Part shown: positions 26,949 through 36,652 of the stretch, piece after piece
Layout of the letters: each line of letters starts with the position of its first letter
Position numbering within the stretch: the first letter of the stretch is position 1
Assembly: GCA_011053055.1 (NCBI GenBank)
Contig: DRHT01000049.1
Span: 62,001 to 126,000 of the forward strand
Source: Halopseudomonas sabulinigri
GTDB taxonomy: Bacteria; Pseudomonadota; Gammaproteobacteria; Pseudomonadales; Pseudomonadaceae
Length of the DNA stretch: 64,000 nt
Direction of reading: 5' to 3'
Notes under the pieces: model-generated
The model's database searches: none
What the model saw: the letters and a program-made list of their open reading frames with translations, nothing else
Told to the model about the DNA's origin: nothing
Translations under genes and position numbers: made by a program

Positions 26949-27554
26949 ATGTATCGCCTGCTGCCAAGGCTTACCCTGATCAGCCTGCTGCTGTTGCCTG
27001 CCACCCAGGCCAACGCCGAGACTGAAAATCCGCTGCTGATCAGCGCAGACGACCGCTGCGCTTTTGAGCGTGTGGACAACGAAAGCCTGCCATTGGCAAT
27101 CGACACCTGTCTTGGCGCAGCAGCTGACGGCGATATGAAAGCGCAATACGAGCTAGGCCAGCTCTATTACAGTGGTGATCGGGTGGAGCAAAACTACGAC
27201 ACCGCCCTGCAATGGTTGGAACAAGCCTCAATTCAAGGCGAGCCCCGCGCGCAGTATCGCCTCGGTATGATGCACTTCAAAGGCGAAGGCGTGCGGCGCA
27301 ACCTACCCCAGGCCTACATCATTTTGAAAATGGCCTCCATCAACGGCCACGACGCCGCTATGGACAGCGCCGATCTCGTCGCCCTACAGATGAATCAACA
27401 AGAAATGAACGCCGCCACGCATGTGCTGGGCACGCTGTTTCGGGATTATTTGGCGCAGATTCGCGAAGAGCAGTTGAATGGGACGCTGAAGATGGAAGAA
27501 CCGCCAGAGCGGCCTGATTCGAATGCGCAAGAGATTGAGGAGCTGTTGGAGTAA
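26949..27554 (+). CDS. Periplasmic Sel1-repeat protein
   Basis: A 201-residue secreted protein: signal peptide MYRLLPRLTLISLLLLPATQ ending near ANA-ETE (about residue 23), then two to three Sel1-like TPR repeats (DMKAQYELGQLYYSGDRV, EPRAQYRLGMMHFKGEGV, QAYIILKMASINGHD), then an acidic tail. Sel1 repeats mediate protein contacts; the partner is unknown. The ATG at 26949 gives the clear signal peptide, with GAGAGGA upstream at a long spacing; an in-frame ATG at 26904 would hide the signal. Last gene of the hemL run. Confidence 0.8.
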   Translation: MYRLLPRLTLISLLLLPATQANAETENPLLISADDRCAFERVDNESLPLAIDTCLGAAADGDMKAQYELGQLYYSGDRVEQNYDTALQWLEQASIQGEPRAQYRLGMMHFKGEGVRRNLPQAYIILKMASINGHDAAMDSADLVALQMNQQEMNAATHVLGTLFRDYLAQIREEQLNGTLKMEEPPERPDSNAQEIEELLE

Positions 27555-27593
27555 ACGCTGTTATTTTCCTCTATCTACAACCCGAGCATGTTG

Positions 27594-28637
27594 TCATGTC
27601 GTCGCTCGCGAGCTTGCGTGCTGAGAATGTCGTTTTATAGCCTCGCGCGCTTTGCGCCAGTCACGGGGACTTTGTCGATACCACTCATGAAATGCACGAC
27701 TGAATGCGGATTGGCTGGCGTAACCCAGCAGATCAGCCATCTGCGCGATACTGATAGTCGAGTCTTGCAGGTAATAGCACGCCATATTCTGCCGAACCTC
27801 CGTTAGCAGCTTTTGGAAGTTAGTGCCCTCCCTGGCCAATTGTCTCTGCAACTTGCGTGTACTAACCTTCATATACTCGGCGACCTGCTCAATATTCGCT
27901 CTTGCATCCGGCAGAAAACGGCGAATCAGTTGCTGAATCAATCTCGGCAGCTCTTGCTCAGACATGTGCTCCAGATTATCCAAGTGCCCTTGAATCAAGC
28001 GATGCAACACCGGGTCTGCCGTGTCCAAGGTCACATCCAGCAAAGCAGCGTCGAACATCCATCCGTTATAGACCGAATTAAAGCTCGGCAAGATACCTAC
28101 CACTTGCCGGTAATGGCGTGGCTCAACTACTGCGGCATGTTGGAACAACAAGGCCTGAGGTCGCCAGCGGCTGCCAAGCAACGTGCTTAACATTTGCATG
28201 CCTACGCCCAACGCCCTTTCCACGGCATGGCGCGAACCAAATACAGCAGTATCCGTAATCGCATAGGAAAGAATCGCGTGGCTGCCATGCTCCTCCAGCG
28301 TTACCGCTGCAGCACCGCTGTGTACGTAAAACTGACGCGTCAGTTCATTCAAGGCCGTTCGCACATCCTTGGCATTACGCATCAGGTAAAACAGGGGCCC
28401 AAACAAGCTGACATCCTGCGATACCCCATATTGCAGGGCGAATAAGCGATTGCCGCTATGCAGATCGCAATTATTCAGCAACGCAACCAACTTGCGAAAT
28501 GGAATCAGGTTATCGCCGTGTTGCTCTACGTCGCTGGGCAAACCGACTTTCGCCAACATTTCCATCGGCTGGAGACCTTGGCTGATAGCAAATGCGGAGA
28601 AATCAGAAAGCACTGAAGCGCGAGCGAATACTGCCAT
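27594..28637 (-). CDS. AraC-family regulator (arabinose-binding-like N-terminal domain)
   Basis: A 347-residue transcription factor. The N-terminal ~190 residues fit the 'Arabinose_bd' sensor domain of OruR/ArgR-like AraC proteins (FRKLVALLNN, NRLFALQYG, LFYLMRNAKDVRTALNEL). The C-terminal ~100 residues are a double helix-turn-helix: ANIEQVAEYMKVSTRKLQRQL and then SIAQMADLLGYASQSAFSRAFHEWYRQSPRDWR. The ATG at 28637 is preceded by GGAGGGG with six-base spacing; an ATG at 28652 is in frame but poorer. It is divergent from the sulfatase-like gene and is likely its activator; two near-identical boxes 21 bp apart lie in the shared region. Confidence 0.9.
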   Translation of the reverse strand: MAVFARASVLSDFSAFAISQGLQPMEMLAKVGLPSDVEQHGDNLIPFRKLVALLNNCDLHSGNRLFALQYGVSQDVSLFGPLFYLMRNAKDVRTALNELTRQFYVHSGAAAVTLEEHGSHAILSYAITDTAVFGSRHAVERALGVGMQMLSTLLGSRWRPQALLFQHAAVVEPRHYRQVVGILPSFNSVYNGWMFDAALLDVTLDTADPVLHRLIQGHLDNLEHMSEQELPRLIQQLIRRFLPDARANIEQVAEYMKVSTRKLQRQLAREGTNFQKLLTEVRQNMACYYLQDSTISIAQMADLLGYASQSAFSRAFHEWYRQSPRDWRKAREAIKRHSQHASSRATT

Positions 28638-28870
28638 GCCGGGCCCCTCCATGGTTAAAAAGCGGCGTTAATTTGTCGCCAATTGGAATATTCGTGACGC
28701 CAATTATCAAATTTTTATTGATCAATTAGAGCAGCATAGCCTCAGATTCACAGTCCGAAAACAGCGGATGGTAGAGAAGTAAGTAGCTTTATGTGATCCA
28801 GCCGGGATATTCGCAGCGCGTATTAATCCGACAGGTGAATTACGCCAGATAACAACAATGAGGATTCAAC
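28638..28870. promoter_or_regulatory. Divergent promoter region with 21-bp-spaced direct repeats
   Basis: TGTCGCCAATT (28674-28684) and TGACGCCAATT (28695-28705) differ at one base and are exactly 21 bp apart, two helical turns, as expected for half-sites of an AraC-family regulator. Downstream is an AT-rich stretch with the palindrome ATTGATCAAT (28717-28726) that could serve as a promoter element. GAGGA stands before the ATG of the sulfatase-like gene. Confidence 0.6.
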
Positions 28871-30685
28871 ATGGCTTTCTCCAACACCTCCAAACTCCTT
28901 TGTGCGCTGATTGCGCTCAATAGCGCACCGCTTTACGCAGCGGATTGGACACATTACGACCGCAACCCTGACTTCCAACCCACGACGTTACCCACCGGGG
29001 CAATTTCCAATATAGAAGAATTGCTCAAAGTAAAACCTATGCTGCGTATAGGCCCGATGGCTGATGCCAAAGCGCTTCCAGTAAACGAAAACACGTGGGT
29101 GATAAACGGCTACTTCTATGGCCCGGTGATTATCGAGACCGAAAACGGTCTACTGGTATTCTCTTCAGGCGAAAACACAGAAGACGGCAGTAACTTCCGC
29201 CGAATTATTCGCGAACAAATCAGCACGAAGCCAATCATCGCGCTGTTTTACGACCATGCCCACTATGCCAAAGGCGCCTCCACCCTGCTGGACGGCGACA
29301 AAGCCATGATCGTAGCCCACCCGGATTCCAATAAAATTTTGCGCGAGTCTGGCTCGCTCACTAACCCGCTGATTCCGGAGCTACTACCCTCGCTCGACGG
29401 CCGCGCGGAAATACATTTCGGCAGCAAACATCCAACCACCGGGCCCGACGCACGTATGGATGGCACAAACCTTGAGCTAGGCCGTGAGAGCGGTTGGATG
29501 CCAGCTACCAAGACCCTGACCGATGGCGAAACCATGACCGTTGATGGCGTCACCATTCAAGCCTTTCACGCCAAAACAGATACCGAGGATTCGCTGACAT
29601 TCTGGCTGCCAGAAAGCAAAATGGTCATCGATAATGTCTTGTGGCCAATCGTACCTAACCTCTACACGTTGCGAGGCGACCGCTACCGTGACCCGCAAGA
29701 ATGGATGAAGGCACTGCGCAAAATTCGTGAGCTTGAACCCGAAATCGAAATTAGCGTTGGCGGAGGCTCGCTACCGTTGCGAGGCAAAGAGAACATCGCC
29801 GAAGCGGGCAATGCCCTGCACGATTCTGTGGCCTACATCTACGACCAGTCGATCCGCCTTACCAACCTCGGCGTGCCAATGGATCAATTGGGCAACAACA
29901 TCCACTTGCCCGACTCGCTGCGCAAGCACCCGTACGTGAACGAGCTATACGGCCAGTTTGAAACCTGGCCGGAAGCTATTGCCGAACGCAGTCAAGGTTG
30001 GTTCTCAGGCTATGCCGAAGACCTGCACCGCCTGCCACGCGAAGTATATGCAAACAACCTGATCAAGCTCGGGGGCGGCGCTGGCAAAGTGCTGCAGGCA
30101 TATAAAGACGCGATGGCCAAAGGTGAATATCTCTGGGCCAAAGATCTTGCCACCGAGCTGTATTACAGCGACCGCGACAATGCTGAATACCGCCAGGCAC
30201 TGGCCAACGTATTCCGGACGCTGGCGCAGTACAGCCCAGGCTCAATTGTGCGTAACTTTTACACCGCTGCCGCGCTTAGCCTCGAAGGCAACCAAGACTT
30301 CAGCCTTGGGGTAGTGCAGCCAGCAGCCTGGGTCAAAGAGGACACCAATCGAGCAGTCAACTCGATGCGCACCCGTTTAAACCCGGAGCTAGCAACGGGG
30401 GCTGAGGGTGTCTTGAGCTTTAACATTGATGGCAACGTATCGGCCTTGCACGTCCGCAACTCGGTGGCTGAGTACGTACCAAACCCAGGCAGCCACTACC
30501 GCCCAGTCGATGCCACGATAAAAGTCGACAGCGACATCTTCACCGATTATTTCCGCGGCGAACTGTCCACCAAAGATTTTTTGTCCAAATCGACTATTAC
30601 GGGCGAAAGCGCAAAGCTGATGGGGCTTTTTGACGAATACCACCGACTGCCGATGTACCCAACTGAAGCGTTGTTAAATAACTGA
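28871..30685 (+). CDS. Secreted alkyl-sulfatase-like MBL-fold protein with an altered metal site
   Basis: A 604-residue protein with a signal peptide (1-23, cleavage near LYA-ADW) and the three-part layout of SdsA1-type alkylsulfatases. These parts are a metallo-beta-lactamase-like domain (~70-305), the alkylsulfatase dimerisation domain (~370-480, with GWFSGYAEDLHRLPRE and RNFYTAAALSLEG), and an SCP2-like C-terminal domain (~490-604). NLYTLRGDRYRDP (263-275) matches the SdsA1 NLYTLRGA region. However, the zinc motif HxHxDH is replaced by H129-A-H131-Y-A133-K134. The ENATHT region reads DNVLWP (254-259), and the later HHWP histidine is replaced by GGGSLP (297-302). So it is a close structural relative with several metal ligands absent: either a subfamily with other chemistry or a non-catalytic binder. 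It is divergent from the AraC-type gene and ends at a strong terminator. Confidence 0.8.
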   Translation: MAFSNTSKLLCALIALNSAPLYAADWTHYDRNPDFQPTTLPTGAISNIEELLKVKPMLRIGPMADAKALPVNENTWVINGYFYGPVIIETENGLLVFSSGENTEDGSNFRRIIREQISTKPIIALFYDHAHYAKGASTLLDGDKAMIVAHPDSNKILRESGSLTNPLIPELLPSLDGRAEIHFGSKHPTTGPDARMDGTNLELGRESGWMPATKTLTDGETMTVDGVTIQAFHAKTDTEDSLTFWLPESKMVIDNVLWPIVPNLYTLRGDRYRDPQEWMKALRKIRELEPEIEISVGGGSLPLRGKENIAEAGNALHDSVAYIYDQSIRLTNLGVPMDQLGNNIHLPDSLRKHPYVNELYGQFETWPEAIAERSQGWFSGYAEDLHRLPREVYANNLIKLGGGAGKVLQAYKDAMAKGEYLWAKDLATELYYSDRDNAEYRQALANVFRTLAQYSPGSIVRNFYTAAALSLEGNQDFSLGVVQPAAWVKEDTNRAVNSMRTRLNPELATGAEGVLSFNIDGNVSALHVRNSVAEYVPNPGSHYRPVDATIKVDSDIFTDYFRGELSTKDFLSKSTITGESAKLMGLFDEYHRLPMYPTEALLNN

Positions 30686-30705
30686 TATTTAGTACTACCA
30701 AAACT

Positions 30706-30742
30706 AAAAAAGCCCTATAGCGAAACGGCTATAGGGCTTTTT
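30706..30742 (+). terminator. Intrinsic terminator after the sulfatase-like gene
   Basis: A-rich run, then GCCCTATAGC (30712-30721), a six-base loop, GCTATAGGGC (30728-30737) and TTTTT. Perfect 10-bp stem. The A-run makes it usable from the DUF1820 side as well. Confidence 0.92.
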
Positions 30743-30818
30743 GGCATCTGATTCGCAGATGAGCAGGTAAAAAACTGGCTGCAGATGTTCTCTTGGCCGT
30801 CGGTACACGCCAGCCTGA

Positions 30819-31154
30819 TCAGCTATCCGACCGCGGCGGCATCGGAAAATGCATCACGTTACTACCACTATCACCCTTAGCCTCGCTGATCTTGGCCGTA
30901 CCTACCCGCTCAACTTCGTCGATGCGAATAATCGAGTGCACAGGGATGAAGCTGCGTTTGACGCCATCAAACTGGTTCTTCAGCTTCTCTTCGCCCGGAT
31001 CAACGAGCAGCTGAGAGCGTTCACCGAAGATCAGCTCTTCGATTTCCATAAAGCCCCACAGCTCGCTCTGGAAAATCTGCTGCGCGTAGAGTTCAAACAC
31101 CTGTCCCTGGTTGTTGAAGATAATCCGAAAGACCGGCTGACTTTCTTTACTCAT
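30819..31154 (-). CDS. DUF1820 family protein
   Basis: A 111-residue cytoplasmic protein of the DUF1820 family: PVFRIIFNNQGQVFELYAQ, WGFMEIEELIFGE and VHSIIRIDEVE. Function unknown; the fold is probably a small beta-barrel. The start is the ATG at 31154; the longer in-frame reading to 31241 runs into the miaB promoter. It is divergent from miaB, an arrangement I recall from other pseudomonads. Confidence 0.87.
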   Translation of the reverse strand: MSKESQPVFRIIFNNQGQVFELYAQQIFQSELWGFMEIEELIFGERSQLLVDPGEEKLKNQFDGVKRSFIPVHSIIRIDEVERVGTAKISEAKGDSGSNVMHFPMPPRSDS

Positions 31155-31263
31155 AGCGGGATAACCAACACCTTGAAAAACGCGTGAACGCCGCGGCGGC
31201 TGCCGTTCGGCGGGCGCGCATGATAGCACAGCGCAGGGCATAACAAAGGCCCCCGCTTGTGTG

Positions 31264-31269
31264 TATAAT
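31264..31269 (+). promoter_or_regulatory. -10 element (TATAAT) of the miaB promoter
   Basis: An exact TATAAT stands 36 bp before the miaB ATG in the divergent DUF1820/miaB gap. No good -35 hexamer is found at 17 bp, so it may need an activator or an extended -10 (TGTG precedes it). Confidence 0.5.
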
Positions 31270-31305
31270 CGCCCCTTTTCTCAAGTGATGCCCAGCGTAT
31301 ATCCC

Positions 31306-32646
31306 ATGGCCAAGAAACTCTTTATCCAGACCCACGGTTGCCAGATGAACGAGTACGACAGTTCTCGTATGGCAGACCTGCTCGGCGAGCACCAGGCAAT
31401 GGAGCTAACCGACCGCGCAGAAGACGCAGACGTCATTCTGCTCAACACCTGCTCGATCCGCGAGAAGGCACAGGAAAAGGTGTTTTCCCAATTGGGTCGC
31501 TGGCGTCCGCTGAAAGAGAAAAACCCTGATTTGATCATCGGCGTGGGCGGCTGTGTGGCTAGCCAGGAAGGCGATGCCATCCGCAAGCGCGCGTCTTACG
31601 TGGATGTGGTTTTCGGCCCACAAACGCTGCACCGCCTGCCTGAGATGATCAACGCCGCTCGGACCACACACAAACCTCAGGTTGACGTGAGCTTTCCGGA
31701 AATCGAGAAGTTTGACCGCTTGCCAGAGCCCCGCGTGGATGGCCCAACGGCCTTCGTCTCCATCATGGAAGGCTGCAGCAAGTACTGCAGCTTCTGTGTG
31801 GTTCCCTATACCCGCGGGGAAGAAGTCAGCCGACCCTTTGACGACGTCCTGGCCGAGGTAATTCACCTGGCTGAGAACGGCGTGCGTGAGGTTACTCTGC
31901 TGGGCCAGAACGTGAATGGCTTCCGTGGCGCAACCCATGACGGCAGTGTGGCCGACCTGGCAGACCTGATCCGTGTGGTAGCCGCAATTGATGGCATCGA
32001 CCGCATTCGTTACACCACCTCGCACCCGTTGGAATTCTCGGACAGCCTGATTCAGGCCCACGCCGAAGTGCCGGAATTGGTGAAGTACCTGCACCTTCCA
32101 GTGCAATCTGGCTCTGACCGGGTATTGGCCGGCATGAAGCGCAACCACACCGCGCTGGAGTACAAGTCACGAATTCGCAAGCTAAGAGCGGCAGTACCAG
32201 ACATCATTCTAAGCTCGGATTTCATCATCGGTTTTCCCGGTGAGACTGACCGTGACTTCGAGCAGACCATGAAATTGGTGGAAGATATTGGCTTCGACTT
32301 CTCCTATTCCTTTATCTACAGCTCACGCCCGGGCACCCCGGCTGCCGATCTGCCGGACACCACCCCGGATGAAGTCAAGAAGCAGCGCCTGCAGATCTTG
32401 CAGACCCGGCTGAACCAGCAGGGCTTTGAGAATAGCCGCCGCATGGCCGGTACCACCCAGCGCATTCTCGTGACCGACTACTCGAAGAAGGACCCTGGCA
32501 TGCTGCAGGGCCGTACCGAGCACAACCGTATTGTTAATTTCCGCAGCAATAACCCGCAGCTGATTGGCCGGTTTGTCGACGTGCTTATCGATGAAGCACT
32601 GCCCCACTCGCTGCGCGGCACACTGATCAGCGAGACGCTGCATTAA
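31306..32646 (+). CDS. miaB: tRNA-2-methylthio-N6-dimethylallyladenosine synthase MiaB
   Basis: A 446-residue radical-SAM methylthiotransferase that modifies i6A37 of tRNAs. The N-terminal UPF0004 domain supplies three cysteines for the auxiliary [4Fe-4S] cluster ([28 protein letters not shown]). The radical-SAM motif CxxxCxxC is [16 protein letters not shown], and a TRAM domain ends the protein. The ATG at 31306 gives the conserved N-terminus [19 protein letters not shown]; an ATG at 31261 would lie on the -10 element. It begins the miaB-phoH-ybeY-corC-lnt run. Confidence 0.96.
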   Translation: MAKKLFIQTHGCQMNEYDSSRMADLLGEHQAMELTDRAEDADVILLNTCSIREKAQEKVFSQLGRWRPLKEKNPDLIIGVGGCVASQEGDAIRKRASYVDVVFGPQTLHRLPEMINAARTTHKPQVDVSFPEIEKFDRLPEPRVDGPTAFVSIMEGCSKYCSFCVVPYTRGEEVSRPFDDVLAEVIHLAENGVREVTLLGQNVNGFRGATHDGSVADLADLIRVVAAIDGIDRIRYTTSHPLEFSDSLIQAHAEVPELVKYLHLPVQSGSDRVLAGMKRNHTALEYKSRIRKLRAAVPDIILSSDFIIGFPGETDRDFEQTMKLVEDIGFDFSYSFIYSSRPGTPAADLPDTTPDEVKKQRLQILQTRLNQQGFENSRRMAGTTQRILVTDYSKKDPGMLQGRTEHNRIVNFRSNNPQLIGRFVDVLIDEALPHSLRGTLISETLH

Positions 32647-32790
32647 CGCCATTTATCCTGCACACTGCAGTGATCTGTCTGACTCCGGCGCTCGGCTTCC
32701 GACCGCCGGAAAATGGCAGTGCTTTGCAGGGTTAAATTTGCGCGCTATTCTGTCGTTTCATCCATGCCATCTGGCGACCTACGGACTATT

Positions 32791-33804
32791 TTGAACGCAC
32801 CTCTACATATCCATCGTTTCAGTATCGAACCCGTTGACCCCCGGCGCTTTGCCGCCCTTTGCGGTCAGTTCGACGACAATCTCCGTCTTATTGAACAGCG
32901 CCTCGGCATTGAAGTACGCAATCGCGGAAACCACTTTGAGCTGATTGGTGAGGAAACCCTCACCCGCTCCGCCGAGGCCGTGCTGCGTCAGCTGTACCGC
33001 GAAACGCGCGACAGCAAAGACCTCAGCCCCGATACCGTGCATCTATTTCTGCAGGAATCCGGCCTCGAGAACCTGAGCGAAGCGCTAAACAGCAGTAGTG
33101 ACCACAAACCGGTGATTCTGCGTACGCGGCGCATGACTATTCAGCCGCGTGGGCCAAACCAGCAAAGCTATGTGCGCTCGATTCAGCAACACGACATCAA
33201 TTTTGGCGTTGGTCCTGCCGGCACTGGCAAGACATATTTAGCGGTAGCCTGCGCGGTAGATGCGCTGGAGCGTGAGCAGATCAGCCGAATCCTGCTGGTA
33301 CGCCCAGCGGTAGAAGCTGGCGAAAAACTGGGTTTTCTACCTGGCGATCTAGCGCAGAAAATCGACCCCTATCTGCGCCCGCTGTACGACGCGCTCTACG
33401 AGATGCTCGGGTTTGAGCAGGTCACCAAGCTGCTTGAAAAGCAAGTTATTGAAGTCGCGCCACTGGCCTACATGCGCGGCCGCACGTTAAATAATTGTTT
33501 TATCATTCTGGATGAAAGCCAGAACACCACGCTGGAACAGATGAAAATGTTCCTCACGCGTATTGGTTTTGGCTCTACCGCAGTGATCACCGGCGACATC
33601 ACCCAGGTGGATCTACCGCGCGGTACCAAATCCGGTCTGAGCCACGTTATTGACGTACTCAAAGATGTACCCGGTATCGGCTTCACCCACTTCCTGTCCA
33701 AGGACGTAGTGCGCCACCCACTGGTGCAGCGCATTGTAGAAGCCTACGACCGTTTTGAAACGCAGCAGGAAATCGAGCGCCAGGAGCGCAAAAATGAGCA
33801 TTGA
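32791..33804 (+). CDS. ybeZ: PhoH-like ATPase YbeZ
   Basis: A ~337-residue cytoplasmic PhoH-family ATPase with Walker [27 protein letters not shown], Walker [12 protein letters not shown] and [11 protein letters not shown]. YbeZ works with the endoribonuclease YbeY in rRNA processing. The start is uncertain: a TTG at 32791 ([10 protein letters not shown], as I recall for pseudomonad homologues, with CGGA upstream), an ATG at 32764, or an ATG at 32713. The stop overlaps the ybeY start, so the two are coupled. Confidence 0.93.
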   Translation: MNAPLHIHRFSIEPVDPRRFAALCGQFDDNLRLIEQRLGIEVRNRGNHFELIGEETLTRSAEAVLRQLYRETRDSKDLSPDTVHLFLQESGLENLSEALNSSSDHKPVILRTRRMTIQPRGPNQQSYVRSIQQHDINFGVGPAGTGKTYLAVACAVDALEREQISRILLVRPAVEAGEKLGFLPGDLAQKIDPYLRPLYDALYEMLGFEQVTKLLEKQVIEVAPLAYMRGRTLNNCFIILDESQNTTLEQMKMFLTRIGFGSTAVITGDITQVDLPRGTKSGLSHVIDVLKDVPGIGFTHFLSKDVVRHPLVQRIVEAYDRFETQQEIERQERKNEH

Positions 33805-34252
33805 GCTCGATATTCAGCGCGCCTCCGATGCGCCCGATCAACCAGACGACGACAGTTTTTTACGCTGGGTCGGGCTGGCATTGGGTGCCGGTACCGACCG
33901 TGAACTGACGATTCGCTTGGTAGATATAGACGAAGGCCAGAGTCTCAACCATACCTATCGCGGCAAAGACTACGCCACCAACGTACTGTCCTTTCCCGCC
34001 GACCTGCCCCCTGAACTTGACCTACCGCTACTCGGCGACCTGGTGGTTTGCGCTCCAGTGGTTGCCCGCGAGGCAACCGAACAGCACAAGCAGCTAAACG
34101 CCCACTGGGCACATATGGTCATACACGGTTGCTTGCATTTACTGGGTTACGACCATATTGACGACGCCGAAGCAGACGAAATGGAAGCCCTGGAGCGCGA
34201 ACTGCTTGCGCAACTTGGCATTGCTGACCCCTATCTAGACGATGATGAGTAA
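33794..34252 (+). CDS. ybeY: Endoribonuclease YbeY
   Basis: A 152-residue zinc-dependent single-strand endoribonuclease acting in 16S rRNA 3' maturation and 70S quality control. The zinc motif HxxxHxxxxxH is [11 protein letters not shown], preceded by [10 protein letters not shown] and HMVIHG. The ATG at 33794 lies inside the end of ybeZ with AGGAG eight bases before it, showing translational coupling. It is followed six bases later by corC. Confidence 0.95.
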   Translation: MSIELDIQRASDAPDQPDDDSFLRWVGLALGAGTDRELTIRLVDIDEGQSLNHTYRGKDYATNVLSFPADLPPELDLPLLGDLVVCAPVVAREATEQHKQLNAHWAHMVIHGCLHLLGYDHIDDAEADEMEALERELLAQLGIADPYLDDDE

Positions 34253-34258
34253 GGATCA

Positions 34259-35098
34259 ATGAGCGAAGATCGATCGACCAATGGACACAAGTCCTGGCTG
34301 GACAAGCTAGTCCAGGCTTTTGTCCATGAACCCAAGAACCGCCAGGAACTGCTTGAGCTGCTGCGCGAAGCGCACGCCAACGAAGTTCTGGATATCGAAG
34401 CCCTGTCGATTATCGAAGGTGCCCTGCAGGTCAGTGACATGCAGGTACGGGACATCATGGTTCCGCGCTCCCAGATGACCACCATCAAAGCCAGCCAAAG
34501 CCCGCGTGAGTTCTTGCCTGAAGTCATTGAAGCAGCGCACTCGCGCTTCCCAGTGACCGGCGAGAGCATTGACGACGTGCTCGGCATTTTGTTGGCCAAA
34601 GACTTGCTGCCACTGTTGCTTGAAGACCACATGGAACGCTTTAACATCAAGGATATTCTGCGCCCAGCTACCTTTGTGCCGGAGTCCAAGCGCCTGAATG
34701 TGCTGCTCAAGGAATTTCGCGCTACGCGCAATCACATGGCGGTGGTGATTGATGAGTACGGCGGCGTATCCGGACTGGTGACGATTGAAGACGTGCTCGA
34801 ACAAATCGTCGGCGACATCGAAGATGAGCACGATGTGGACGAAGACAGTCAGATCAAGCCGTTGCCCAGTGGCGATTACCTGGTCAAGGGGCTGACGCCA
34901 ATCGAAGAGTTCAATGAGCATTTTGAAACCAGTTTCCCGGATGAAGAGTTCGATACCGTCGGAGGTCTGGTAATGAACGCGTTCGGCCACCTGCCCAAGC
35001 GCAATGAAGTGGTCGAGCTGGATGGCTTCCGCGTGCGCGTGTTGAACGCTGATAGCCGCCGCGTGCATCTGCTGCGGGTCACGCTGGTCAACACCTAA
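34259..35098 (+). CDS. corC: CorC/YbeX family CBS-domain protein
   Basis: A 279-residue cytoplasmic protein with an acidic N-terminus. It has two CBS domains (about 68-125, starting VRDIMVPRSQM; and 132-190, containing AVVIDEYGGVSGLVTIEDVLEQIVG-like residues) and a C-terminal CorC/HlyC transporter-associated domain (FDTVGGLVMNAFGHLPKR). It has been linked to Mg/Co efflux and, as YbeX, to ribosome metabolism. AAGGA precedes the ATG. It lies between ybeY and lnt as in E. coli. Confidence 0.95.
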   Translation: MSEDRSTNGHKSWLDKLVQAFVHEPKNRQELLELLREAHANEVLDIEALSIIEGALQVSDMQVRDIMVPRSQMTTIKASQSPREFLPEVIEAAHSRFPVTGESIDDVLGILLAKDLLPLLLEDHMERFNIKDILRPATFVPESKRLNVLLKEFRATRNHMAVVIDEYGGVSGLVTIEDVLEQIVGDIEDEHDVDEDSQIKPLPSGDYLVKGLTPIEEFNEHFETSFPDEEFDTVGGLVMNAFGHLPKRNEVVELDGFRVRVLNADSRRVHLLRVTLVNT

Positions 35099-35116
35099 GT
35101 ACACCTAAGGAACGGC

Positions 35117-36652
35117 ATGTCTCTGCCTACTGCTTTGCTGGCCCGGCTACGCGGCCCCGGCCTGATCGGTCACGTGATCGCTCTGCTGGCCGGTGCGCTC
35201 AGCACGCTGTCATTTGCGCCCTACAATCTCTGGCCGCTTGGCATGCTTTCAGCGGCTTTACTGTACCAAGGGTTACAGCAGGTCAATGGCAAACAGGCCG
35301 CCTTGCGTGGCGGCGCCTGGGGCTTGGGCCTATTCGTCTCGGGCGTGTCCTGGATCTACATCAGCATTCACCTGCACGGCAACGCATCACCGCTACTCGC
35401 AGGCATTCTGACAGGCGGGTTGGAGCTCATTCTATCGCTGTTTTTCGCGCTAATGGCATGGGTGTGGGTACGCTTTTTTCGCAGCCACAGCCCCTGGTTT
35501 GGCAGCCTAGGTTTCGCCGCTATTTGGGTCGCACAAGAAGTATTCCGCAGCTGGTTTTTGACGGGATTTCCTTGGCTGTACCACGGTTACGCGCATACCC
35601 ACACTTGGCTTAGTGGGTGGGCACCGATTGGCGGTGTGTGGCTGCTGGGCGGTATTTCGGTATTTATCGCCTGCCTGCTCAGCGAGTGGCGGCTGGTGGG
35701 CCGCCCCTTACAGGCCAGCTTGGCTCTGGCACTGGTGGCCACACTCTGGCTTTCCGGTTACGGCCTCAAGCAAGTGGACTGGACGCACTCCAAAGGCAAG
35801 CCACTGAGCGTGAATTTGGTGCAGGCCAATATCGAGCAATCCCGCAAATGGGATCCGGATTACATCACCCATACTCTTTCGCTTTATCGCGACCTGACCT
35901 ACGCACAACCGGCTACCGACCTGGTGGTTTGGCCGGAAACCGCGGTTCCCGTACTGCAGAGCCAGGGCCAGTATTTCGTCGATGGCATTGCCGCCAATTT
36001 GGCAGAGCGCGGCAGCACTCTGATCACCGGGATTCCCGTTGATGATATGCAGCCTGACGGCATGAAAATCTATAACGGCATCATGGTCGGCGGCAGCGAC
36101 CCGCAGAGCGAATACCTGAAACAGAAGCTGGTGCCCTTCGGTGAATATGTACCACTGGAAGATCTGTTGCGCGGCTTGATCGATTTCTTCAACCTGCCGA
36201 TGTCGAGCTTCAGCCGAGGCCCGGCAGATCAACAACCGCTACGCGCGGCTGGTTATAACCTCGCGCCGCTGATTTGTTATGAAGCCGTCTACCCCGACTT
36301 TGCCGCCAAACTGGCAGCCAAGAGCGATCTGCTGATCACCATCAGTAACGACAGCTGGTTTGGCAGCTCCATCGGCCCATTGCAACACTTACAAATGGCG
36401 CAGATGCGCGCTATTGAAAGCCAGCGCTGGATGATCCGCGCGACCAACAATGGTGTTACTGCACTGATCGATCAATATGGCCAGATTCGCACCCGGATAC
36501 CACAGTTCCAGCAAGAGGTGCTGATCGGCGAAGTACAGCCCATGCAAGGGCTTACGCCCTACCTACGCTGGCGCAGCGCGCCTCTCGGCGTGCTGGTCGT
36601 GTTAGCGTTGCTGGTTTGTGTGCTGCAGCGCAGGCGGCAGCACACCCGGTAA
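35117..36652 (+). CDS. lnt: Apolipoprotein N-acyltransferase
   Basis: A 511-residue inner-membrane enzyme adding the third acyl chain to the N-terminal cysteine of lipoproteins. The N-terminal half has about six to seven membrane spans. The periplasmic nitrilase-like domain carries the triad Glu in VVWPETAVP, Lys in QKLVPFGEYVP and Cys in LICYEAVYPD, and a last span precedes the basic tail. AAGGAACGGC precedes the ATG. The last 51 bases overlap, on the opposite strand, the end of a possible small gene. Confidence 0.96.
   Translation: MSLPTALLARLRGPGLIGHVIALLAGALSTLSFAPYNLWPLGMLSAALLYQGLQQVNGKQAALRGGAWGLGLFVSGVSWIYISIHLHGNASPLLAGILTGGLELILSLFFALMAWVWVRFFRSHSPWFGSLGFAAIWVAQEVFRSWFLTGFPWLYHGYAHTHTWLSGWAPIGGVWLLGGISVFIACLLSEWRLVGRPLQASLALALVATLWLSGYGLKQVDWTHSKGKPLSVNLVQANIEQSRKWDPDYITHTLSLYRDLTYAQPATDLVVWPETAVPVLQSQGQYFVDGIAANLAERGSTLITGIPVDDMQPDGMKIYNGIMVGGSDPQSEYLKQKLVPFGEYVPLEDLLRGLIDFFNLPMSSFSRGPADQQPLRAAGYNLAPLICYEAVYPDFAAKLAAKSDLLITISNDSWFGSSIGPLQHLQMAQMRAIESQRWMIRATNNGVTALIDQYGQIRTRIPQFQQEVLIGEVQPMQGLTPYLRWRSAPLGVLVVLALLVCVLQRRRQHTR

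Noticed and set aside
31405-32148. 247-codon minus-strand frame opposite miaB
   Set aside because: Antisense shadow of a conserved radical-SAM gene.
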